This document shows, in pieces, positions 16,653 to 24,700 of a stretch of 64,000 nucleotides of DNA (its first letter is position 1; each line of letters begins with the position of its first letter). The position numbers and the translations under genes were made by a program. The DNA is taken from NCBI GenBank assembly GCA_964463485.1, contig CAYXDO010000037.1:10819-74818 (forward strand). Direction: 5' to 3'. The notes beneath the pieces are model-generated. The model was not told the origin of the DNA and did no database searches. It worked only from the letters and a program-made list of their open reading frames with translations. This DNA comes from CAYXDO01 sp964463485 (GTDB taxonomy: Bacteria > Myxococcota > Kuafuiibacteriia > Kuafuiibacteriales > Kuafuiibacteriaceae).

Positions 16653-17833
16653 TCGTTCTCGAGCTGCTGCTCGTACTCGCTTCGGTGCCAGTTCTGGGTT
16701 GCTCGGGATATCTGGGCACTCTGGCATTTCTCTCGATTCTTCCGAGGACTCGGGTTTCGCGACCCGATTCTCCCAGGACCCGCTTCGACATCATCGTGCC
16801 CGCGCACGACGAGGAGGCGGGCATTGGATCGACCTTGGAGAGCCTCGGTCGGCTCGAGTATCCAAGAGGGCTCTATCGCGTCGTCGTGGTGGCAGACAAT
16901 TGCAGCGACAACACCGCGAACAAGGCGCGATCGCTCGGAGCCACGGTCATCGAGCGTTGCGACCCGACCCGAATCGGGAAGGGTCACGCCCTCGCGTTTG
17001 CGTTTCGGGGGCGGACGTCGGCCGACGCCTTCGTCGTCGTCGATGCCGATTCTGTCGTGAGTAGCAACCTGCTCACGACGTTGGATGCGAGAATTCAGAA
17101 TGGGGCCCGTGCCGTTCAGGTCCGGTATGTCGTGCGCAACCCGTTTGCGTCCTGGCGAACACGGTTGATGCATTTGGCGTTCGTCTTGTTTCACGACGTC
17201 CGCTCCCTCGGTCGAGCCAGGTTGGGACTCTCGAATGGGTTACGCGGAAACGGCATGGCGCTCCACAAGGCCGCCTTGCTTCGGGTCCCGTACGGAGCCT
17301 ACTCGATCGTCGAGGATATCGAGTACGGCATCGAGTTGGCCCGCGCCGGCGTATCGGTCGAATATGCTCACGAAGCCACTGTGGCCGGCGAGATGGCTAC
17401 CCACTCGGCGGCATCGCGCGATCAACGACTCCGATGGGAGAGTGGTCGCGCCGCTTTGGGTGAGTTGCTTGCGCGGCCGTTGTTGGCCGAGGGGTTTCGT
17501 CTCGTCGATCCGACTCGTGTCGATCTCGCGATCGACCTCTTGATCCCGCCGCTCAGTACCATCGCCTCGATGCTCGGGGCCGGGGTGACCGCAGCGTGTT
17601 GGCTCGCCTTCGCCACGGGTCAAGTCGGCCTGGCCGTGGCTCCGTGGTTCGTGGCGACGGGTCTCCTCGGACTCTATCTGGTTCGGGGGATCCAACTCAG
17701 CGGTCGAGGCCTCAGCGCGCTCGCGGACCTCGCGTGGGTGCCGGTGTACCTCGGTTGGAAGCTGTTGTGTCGGGCCTTCGAGCGACCCCCCAGAGGATGG
17801 GTACGAACGGCCAGGGAAGGAGAGCGAAGATGA
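16649..17833 (+). CDS. Family 2 glycosyltransferase, membrane-anchored
   Basis: 394-residue processive-type GT2 enzyme. An N-terminal helix (LELLLVLASVPVLGC) is followed by the GT-A core: FDIIVPAHDEEAGI, VVVADNCSDNTANKA, the DxD in VVVDADSVV, the acceptor/base motif VEDIEYG and the QRLRWESGR version of QxxRW. Two further hydrophobic stretches follow near the C-terminus. Such enzymes add or polymerise sugars at the inner membrane. GTG 16649 overlaps the previous stop (GTGA). Confidence 0.92.
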   Translation: MIVLELLLVLASVPVLGCSGYLGTLAFLSILPRTRVSRPDSPRTRFDIIVPAHDEEAGIGSTLESLGRLEYPRGLYRVVVVADNCSDNTANKARSLGATVIERCDPTRIGKGHALAFAFRGRTSADAFVVVDADSVVSSNLLTTLDARIQNGARAVQVRYVVRNPFASWRTRLMHLAFVLFHDVRSLGRARLGLSNGLRGNGMALHKAALLRVPYGAYSIVEDIEYGIELARAGVSVEYAHEATVAGEMATHSAASRDQRLRWESGRAALGELLARPLLAEGFRLVDPTRVDLAIDLLIPPLSTIASMLGAGVTAACWLAFATGQVGLAVAPWFVATGLLGLYLVRGIQLSGRGLSALADLAWVPVYLGWKLLCRAFERPPRGWVRTAREGERR

Positions 17834-18501
17834 TCGGCGATTTGATTGAGGACGGAATTGCACTCACTAGGGCGGCTCGGATACCCCTTTCCGCGCGCTC
17901 GGTGCTGAGCACGATCGCTCAGAACGACTCCTTCGCCATCGCGATTCTCGTTCGAGCCCGCCAGAGCCTGGCCAACGCGCATATCCCGGTGCTCGGGAGG
18001 GCATTGAGGCAGATCCAGGCGTCGCTTTACGGCATCGAGATCGATACCGAAGTGACCCTTGGTCACGGCGTCTATTTCATTCACACCCTCGGGACGGTCA
18101 TCGGAGGAACCTCCAAAATCGGGGACAGGGTACGGTTTTACGGAAACAACACGGTTGGGACTGCGAAAGAGAACGGCTACCCCGTGATCGAGTCCAACGT
18201 AGAAGTGGGTTGCGGAGCGCGAGTGCTCGGACCGATCACCGTCGGCGCTCGCTCGTTCATCGGGGCCAACGCGGTCGTGCTCGACGACGTCCCTCCGGAC
18301 TCCATCGCGGTGGGCGTCCCGGCTCGCGTGATTCCACGACGTCCGAAGGAGGATCATAGAGATGAGTACCAAGGCGATCAGTCCGAGCGAGATCATCGAT
18401 TTGGTCGTGCACACGTCTCCGGAGCTCCCTCCGACCTGGCAGCGCATCTGGATTCACGCTCGGGGGGTACCGTGGCGAACGCTGGCGATCGTCCCGACTG
18501 A
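17830..18501 (+). CDS. Serine-acetyltransferase-like hexapeptide protein with odd C-terminal tail
   Basis: The first about 180 residues match CysE-type left-handed beta-helix acetyltransferases: a catalytic-type His in YFIHTLGTVIGG (H85), then KIGDRVRFYGNNTVG, ESNVEVGCGARVLGP and IAVGVPARVIPRR, where such proteins normally end. Here the frame continues for about 40 more residues of polar, low-complexity sequence that lie over the next gene, giving a 140-nt overlap unlike every other junction in this operon. A frame change just before the end would terminate at the TAG at 18357. Probably modifies a sugar or amino sugar by O-acetylation rather than making O-acetylserine. Confidence 0.8.
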   Translation: MIGDLIEDGIALTRAARIPLSARSVLSTIAQNDSFAIAILVRARQSLANAHIPVLGRALRQIQASLYGIEIDTEVTLGHGVYFIHTLGTVIGGTSKIGDRVRFYGNNTVGTAKENGYPVIESNVEVGCGARVLGPITVGARSFIGANAVVLDDVPPDSIAVGVPARVIPRRPKEDHRDEYQGDQSERDHRFGRAHVSGAPSDLAAHLDSRSGGTVANAGDRPD

Positions 18502-18946
18502 GACGGGCACGCTGAGTAAGGGAGTATGCGAGGCGCTCGAACCCGTTGCGGCTCGATGTGAGCAGCGTGAGGTGCAGTTCGTCGACGCGACGGATCTGGC
18601 CCTCACGGAGGCGACGGCACTCTCGGATTACGTCGCAACGAGCACTCTGCTCGTGAGAACGGCGGTGTTCGAGCTGAGGTGTCCGCTCGAGGACGCCAGT
18701 GCGTTGGCTTTGACGAGAGTGGTGGATGCGGTGCTGCTCGTCGTATCACTCGGGAAGACCGAGCTGGATCGAGCTCAGCGACTCATTCAGCTCATTGGAC
18801 GGGATCGAATCGTCGGGTGCATCGCACTTCGAGAGAGTGAGCCGAGTAGAAAGCGGGCCGCTCCGAAGGCGTCGAGTGGAGGGACGAAGGTACCGAGGTT
18901 CCGGCCCCGCTGGGCGAGGTCTGGAAAGGGGACGAGCGATGAGTGA
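18362..18946 (+). CDS. BY-kinase-like (CpsD/Wzc C-terminal) protein lacking the P-loop
   Basis: 194-residue protein with the fold pattern of bacterial tyrosine kinases of polysaccharide systems but with the catalytic motifs lost. The Walker A position is TETGTLSKGV instead of GxxGxGK[ST], Walker A' is recognisable as VQFVDATDLAL (usually VDADLR), and the Walker B strand TLLVRTAVFELR lacks the IDxPP motif. The following region ALALTRVVDAVLLVVSLGKT is a close match to active family members. No C-terminal tyrosine cluster exists; the tail is Arg/Lys-rich. ATG 18362 has a strong GGAGGA site. It may be a structural partner of the chain-length protein at 13738. Confidence 0.7.
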   Translation: MSTKAISPSEIIDLVVHTSPELPPTWQRIWIHARGVPWRTLAIVPTETGTLSKGVCEALEPVAARCEQREVQFVDATDLALTEATALSDYVATSTLLVRTAVFELRCPLEDASALALTRVVDAVLLVVSLGKTELDRAQRLIQLIGRDRIVGCIALRESEPSRKRAAPKASSGGTKVPRFRPRWARSGKGTSDE

Positions 18947-20654
18947 CTTCTTGAACGAGTTGATCGACCTTGCGGGCGGGGCTGCTCGGACCCGTGCGGA
19001 CGCAGCTCCGAAGCTCGACGTTTCGGTGGTCATACCGACCTTTGGCAGGCCGGCGTCGCTCCCCTTGTTGCTCCGTGGGCTGGAGGTGCAGGACCTCGAT
19101 GGGGATCGATTCGAGGTCATCGTCGTCGACGACGGTTCACCGACGCCGATCGAGGGGCGGATCGGTAGGGAGCTAGCTCGGTGCCAGCTCCGGATTCTGC
19201 GGCAGGAGAATTCGGGTCCTGGAGCGGCGCGCAATCTGGGGGCTCGCGAGGCGAGGGGTGAGTTGCTGGTGTTCGTGGACGACGACATGCGGGTGGGTCC
19301 TGGGTTCCTGCGAGCGCACTTGTCCGCGCATGCCACTCACCTGCGACGGGTCGTCCTGGGCCGGATGGCTCCTGATCCGCGACTGGCGGGGATGCCGCTG
19401 TTCGAGCGCTTCCACGCGGCCATGTTGAAAGACTTCGAGACGAGCGTGGCGGAAGGCGTGCCTATTTCCGGCGTGCAACTGTATTCGGGCAATTTCTCAG
19501 TTCGTCGGGAGTCGTTCTTGGAGTTGGGCGGGTTCAATGCCGGGCTTCGGCGCTCGGAGGATCGTGAGCTCGGGATTCGGTGCGAGAAGCTCGGATATGA
19601 GCTCGTCTTGAGCTCCCAGGCGGAGTCGACGCACTGCTCGGACCACACCGACGAGACGACTTGGCTCGATCGAGGGCGGGCTTATGGCAGCTCGGACAGC
19701 TTCATCTCAGGGCTTCATCCGGAGGTTGAGTCCGCCGACCCTTGGCGGTTCATGTTTCTCGTGTCACCGGTCTCTCGACTCCCGCTGCTCGTGTCCAGCA
19801 TGACTCCAGAGGGGGCGCGCGCGATGTCCCGGGCTGCGCTCGCGGCCAGTCACTTCCTCGATGTGGGACGTCTCGCGAGCTCCGAGCGGCTGGACGAGAA
19901 GCTGAGTCGTTGGACCCTAGCCGGCACGACGTTTGCGTTTGGCGTCGAATATTTTGCCGGCGTGGGTCAGCAGGCGGGGTCGGCGAAGCGGGCCCTTTTG
20001 GGTCTTCGAGCCTACCTGGGGAAGCGGTCCCATCGAGCAAAGGACGGCGTCTCCAACGTGCTCCGTATGATCGAGGAGCTTCGGGCGGACCGCGACGCTT
20101 TTTACGAGTATCGCGCGAAATATCGCGACCCGCAGCTTCCTGAGGAGCCGAGGAGCGCCCTCCTGTCGGACCTCGTCGAGCGGATCGGGATCCAAATCTG
20201 CGGGGTGATTCGGTTGATGGGTTGCCTCGAGGCCTCGGGCCACGAGTCCTCGGCCCGGGCGATTTCGAGAGCGATTCGCCACGTCTATGGCGCAGATATT
20301 CACTGGAAAGCTCAGATCGAACCGGGGCTCGTCATCGTCCACGGCCAAGGGTTGGTGATTGGCCACGGGGCGAGAGTTGGGCGCAAGTGCATCCTCTTTC
20401 ACAACGTCACCCTCGGTGAGGGACGCGACGCGCGAAGCCGGGAGGTTGGGTCTCCAACTCTTGGAGACGAAGTTCATGTCGGGCCAGGCGCGTGCCTGAT
20501 CGGGCCGATCTCGATCGCCTCCAAGAGTAAGGTCGCTCCGGGCACGGTCCTCATGCACTCGATCCCGGCGGCGGCCGTCGTCTCCATGTCGGAGCCGAGG
20601 ACGGTGCTGAGGCGCGAGATGGCCACCGATGATGCGACCGAGGGCGCAGCATGA
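18939..20654 (+). CDS. Fusion: family 2 glycosyltransferase plus serine-acetyltransferase-like domain
   Basis: 571-residue two-domain protein. Residues about 25-260 form a GT2 domain: VSVVIPTFGRPASL, VIVVDDGSP, DDD at about 114-116 (VFVDDDMRVG) and an ED motif in RRSEDRELGIR. A linker of about 150 residues follows. The C-terminal 150 residues are a SAT-type hexapeptide domain with the catalytic-type His in VIVHGQGLVIGHG (H468), ILFHNVTLGEG and VGPGACLIGPISIA. A bifunctional enzyme could transfer a sugar and acetylate it. ATG 18939 is chosen because it overlaps the previous gene by only 8 nt and has GGAAAGGGG upstream; the longer frame from 18726 is rejected. Confidence 0.88.
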   Translation: MSDFLNELIDLAGGAARTRADAAPKLDVSVVIPTFGRPASLPLLLRGLEVQDLDGDRFEVIVVDDGSPTPIEGRIGRELARCQLRILRQENSGPGAARNLGAREARGELLVFVDDDMRVGPGFLRAHLSAHATHLRRVVLGRMAPDPRLAGMPLFERFHAAMLKDFETSVAEGVPISGVQLYSGNFSVRRESFLELGGFNAGLRRSEDRELGIRCEKLGYELVLSSQAESTHCSDHTDETTWLDRGRAYGSSDSFISGLHPEVESADPWRFMFLVSPVSRLPLLVSSMTPEGARAMSRAALAASHFLDVGRLASSERLDEKLSRWTLAGTTFAFGVEYFAGVGQQAGSAKRALLGLRAYLGKRSHRAKDGVSNVLRMIEELRADRDAFYEYRAKYRDPQLPEEPRSALLSDLVERIGIQICGVIRLMGCLEASGHESSARAISRAIRHVYGADIHWKAQIEPGLVIVHGQGLVIGHGARVGRKCILFHNVTLGEGRDARSREVGSPTLGDEVHVGPGACLIGPISIASKSKVAPGTVLMHSIPAAAVVSMSEPRTVLRREMATDDATEGAA

Positions 20655-21670
20655 GTCCCAACTTCTTCTCGTCGGACGAGTTTCTCGAAGCTACGGCCGA
20701 GGCGCGCTTCCCGGGACGCGAGCATCGAATCGGTTCGTTCGAGGTCGGACCCCGTTCTTACCGACTGTTGTCGGTTGCGGGCGAGGTCAAGAGATCACTT
20801 CCCTACGCCGACTTCTTCGAACCGATCGAGCTCGCCAAACCTCCTGCGCTCGCATCATTGCGAAGCTTCGACTCCGCTGCTTCTGGCCCAGTCCGCAACT
20901 CGGGCGGTCGGCCCGAGCTCATGGAGCGTGTGCGCCATTTACCTCGAGCTTCTTGGCGCAGATGTCGAGGGAACCTCGAGGCCTTTCCGCCTGAGCGACA
21001 ACTCGCGCCGTTCGTCGAATGGAGTCGGTTTCCTCGGTGGTCCGACTATGAAGACTTCCTGCGTGAGCGTTCGCACGGCTTGAGCTCCCTCGTTCGCAGA
21101 AACCGCCGAGCCCTCGCGCATGGACACGGCGAAATTCGGTTCGAGGTCAGGTGCGAGGATCCGGTCATCCTCGATCGATGCCTCACGCTCAAATCGAAAC
21201 AATACCGCCGGACTCTGTTGCCGGACCTCTTGAGCTCGCCCGCGAACCGTCGCCTCTTTCACCTGCTGCTCGCTCGTCGTGCGCTTTGGGTGTCCGTTCT
21301 GTGGGCGGGAGCTCGGCCCGCGGCCATTCATGCAGGCGCGCTCTACGATCGACGATTCTACTACTGGGTTCCGGTTTACGACCCCGAGCTCGCTTCGGCC
21401 AGCCCGGGGCGGCTCCTGCTGCTCGAGCTCCTCGAGTGGAGTCATCGGAGCGGACACACCGAGCTCGACTTGTTGGCCGGAAACGAGCCTTATAAGCTCG
21501 TGTATGCGACGGGAGCGAGAGTCGTCGAGCCCGACGGGACCAAGCCATTGGCCGAACGTTTGTGGCATTCGACGCGGGCCAGACTCATCCCGCGGATTCG
21601 CGACCATCCTGGGTTGTATTCGGCGCTGCAAAGCGGAAAGCGTTGGTTCCTGACCCAAGCCAGTCGATGA
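20651..21670 (+). CDS. GNAT/FemAB-like acyltransferase of polysaccharide clusters
   Basis: 339-residue protein of the GNAT-fold group that includes FemAB and CelD/BioF2-like proteins. The recognisable half starts at APFVEWSRFPRWSDYEDFL with the basic helix SSLVRRNRRALAHG, continues with FHLLLARRALWVSVLWAG and HAGALYDRRFYYWVPVYD, and ends with the family-typical LDLLAGNEPYKLVYATGA. Such proteins transfer amino-acyl or acyl groups to lipid-linked precursors. Residues about 60-115 (ASGPVRNSGGRPELMERVRH and around) look unlike family members and could reflect a local double frame change. It is the last gene of the operon (ATGA overlap with the fusion gene). Confidence 0.75.
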   Translation: MSPNFFSSDEFLEATAEARFPGREHRIGSFEVGPRSYRLLSVAGEVKRSLPYADFFEPIELAKPPALASLRSFDSAASGPVRNSGGRPELMERVRHLPRASWRRCRGNLEAFPPERQLAPFVEWSRFPRWSDYEDFLRERSHGLSSLVRRNRRALAHGHGEIRFEVRCEDPVILDRCLTLKSKQYRRTLLPDLLSSPANRRLFHLLLARRALWVSVLWAGARPAAIHAGALYDRRFYYWVPVYDPELASASPGRLLLLELLEWSHRSGHTELDLLAGNEPYKLVYATGARVVEPDGTKPLAERLWHSTRARLIPRIRDHPGLYSALQSGKRWFLTQASR

Positions 21671-21794
21671 CCGCGTCGAGACCCGCGATTCAGGGACTTG
21701 ATGCGAGGGTCCGCGCCGGTCCGTGCCCGAGCTTCGCTCGGTGTGATCGCCGGCCGAGGTTGTCAGGCGCGGAAATCCGAACGACTATCTCGAG

Positions 21795-24700
21795 GTGAGG
21801 TTTTCCGCAGTCGCTCTGACAGTGGCGTTCTTCGGCCTGGCTTGTTCCGACGCGGAGCAGCCGGCGTCGTTGAATCCAACGCTCGATGCTTCGACCGTGT
21901 TGTGCGCTGAAGGCTGCCCGGAGGGCATGCGCTGCAACGGCGGCGTATGCGAGCCGGCGAGCGCGCCCGACGCGGGCGTTCTGAGAGGACAGGCCGTGGT
22001 CGAACCGAGCGAGATCAACTTCGGCGCGTTCTCGCTCGGCGTCGCGGTCGAGGTGACGCTGGTCGTGTCGAACCGGGGGTCCGGGGAGCTTCAGGTGCTC
22101 GCGATGGAGATCGAGAGCAACGCGCAGGGTGAGCTCGAGGTGGTTCTTGGGGAGGCGCTCCCGAGGACCTTGGCGTCGGGCGACTCGGTAGCCGCTCGAA
22201 TTCGATACAAAGCATCTGACGGGATCGAAGACCATGATCGTCTCCGAGTGATCACCGACGACCCCGAGCGTCCGATCGTCGTGGTACCGCTGATTGCCGA
22301 GTACAAAGGGGTCGCGGACGTTCGGGTGAGTGCGACTTTGGGCGGGCCTCCGCTGGCTTCAGTCGACCTGGGATCGGTTTCCACGGGAACCGAGCGAACG
22401 GTGCGGGTGCTCTTGGCAAACGCGGGGACGGGCAACTCACTCCTCGAAGTGACGTCCGCGGACGTCGTCCCCGGCCGAGTCTTTTCCGTAGGGACGGCGC
22501 CCGCCCTGCCCGCGCTCCTCAACCGCACGCGACCGGAGGTGGCGTGCGGGACGGCCGCCGAGTGTCCTAGCCCGGCGGTGAGTTGCACCGACGGCGTATG
22601 TCTCGACGGGGCGGGCGTTCCGCTCGACCACGTCGCGCTCGACGTGAAGTTTCGGCCGGCCCAGGCGAGCGCGTACGAAGAGACGCTCGAGCTCGAGTCG
22701 AGTGACCCCGACGGCTCGCCGCTCATCGTACGCCTGCTCGGTCGAGGGATCGAGGCCGCTCTGACGGTGAGTCCCGACCCGATCGACCTCGGCGACATCT
22801 TCGTTGGGTACCCGAAGTCGCTCGAAGTCACGGTGGGCAACGCGGGCACCGACGTGCTCAGGATCTCCGCCATCGAGCTCGTGGACGCCTCTCTGGTCGA
22901 GCTCAGCGCACCGTCGCTTCCGCTCGAAATCACTCCGAGCACCCAGCTCCCGCTTTCCCTCTCCGCACCTGCAACGAGCGCAGGCAAAATCGCCGGCACT
23001 CTGCGAATCACCGCGAGCGGCTCCACGCGAGATGTTCCCATTTTCGGACGGGTGCAGCCGCCACCGAGGGTCGTGACGTCCACCGGTAGCGTCGACTTCG
23101 CCGAGGTTCACGTGTTTCGCACGCCGGGTTCGGAAACGCGCACGATCACCGTTCGCAACGAGGGAGGCTCGCCTCTGATCTTCTCGGCGGTGGGTCTGGC
23201 GGCCTCGAGCTCCTCGGACTTCGCCCTCGCTCCGGGAGCTCCGGCTCAGCTGCTGCCGGGTGAGTCTGCCGAGCTCACGATCACTTACTCTCCGATGGCG
23301 ATCGGACCGGACGCGGGCTCGCTCGAGCTCGTGACCAACGACCCAGCTCGCGCGCTGGCGGCGGTGACGCTTCGTGGCGAAGGGACCGACCCTACGGCGT
23401 TCCTCTTCAAATCGACGATCCCGCCGCTCCCGGCATCGCCGATCGACTTCGGCCCGGTTTATCGGGGCGCGTTGCCCGAACCCATCACGCTCTCGGTGCA
23501 GAATACGGGAACGGGACACCTCTTGCTGAGTGACGTCAGACTCACTCTTGGGTCGAGTCCCGACTTCGTCGTGGAGGTGCCGGCCCTGCCTCGGTCGCTT
23601 TCGCAGGGTGAGACGATCGAGGTGGTGGTGCGCTACTCTCCCGCCGTCGTTGGGTCCGATACTGGCGCCATCCAAATTCTCAGTAACGACCGTGACAGCA
23701 GCCCGCAGACGGTCGCCGTCACCGGCTCTGGCACGAATTGCTTGGTGCCAAACACGTGGGACGAAGACGAGGATCCGAGCAACGGGTGTGAGTACTTTTG
23801 TGTCTACGCCTCGTCGGTGGAGCGCTGCAACAGCGCCGACGACGACTGCAACGGAGACTTCGACGAAGGATTTGGGCTCGGCGACCCGTGCGATGGTCAA
23901 GGCCAATGCGGGGCCGGCGTCCTGGAATGCTCGACTTCGGACAACACTCGATCGGTTTGCTCGACCGAGCGCGACCAATCCGCGGACCAGAGCGTAGCCG
24001 AGAGCTGCAACGAGCTCGACGATGACTGTGACGGCAGGCTCGACAACGGCTTCGACCTGCTGACCGATCGGGTCAACTGCGGTGAGTGCGGGATCGCGTG
24101 CACGGCCTCGAACGGAACACCGGAGTGTTTCGGGGGCCAGTGTCGGGTGGCGGCGTGCGCGGCACCGTTCGACGACTGCAACAGGGTGTACGCCGATGGG
24201 TGCGAGGCCAACTTGTTGACCGACGTGGGGACCTGCGGGACCTGCGACATCGTCTGCGCGGTGAGCCACGGGACCCCGGCGTGCGCTTCGGGCTCGTGTC
24301 GGGTAGCGACGTGTGACGATGGATTCTTCGACTGCAACGGCCAGTATCCGGACGGCTGCGAGGCGAACCTGGTGAGCGACATCGCGACGTGCGGAAGCTG
24401 CACCACGGTGTGCTCCGTGAGTCATGGAGCTCCAGTCTGCAACGCCCGAGTCTGCGGGATCGGAGGCTGTGTCGAGCCTTGGGACGACTGCAACTCTGCC
24501 TACGTCGACGGTTGTGAGACCAACACCGACTCGACGCCGAGCCACTGCGGGGGATGCGGCAACCCATGTTCGGTGACGAACGGCTCCCCCGCGTGTGTCG
24601 CCGGGCTCTGTGAGATCGCGACCTGCGTCGCGCCGTTCGACGATTGCAACACGACCTACGCAGATGGGTGCGAGACCAACACGCGAACGACCGTGAATCA

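Noticed and set aside
21667..21798. 43-codon frame overlapping the GNAT stop (ATGA)
   Set aside because: Arg-rich, no hydrophobic or domain pattern, and no support beyond the overlap.
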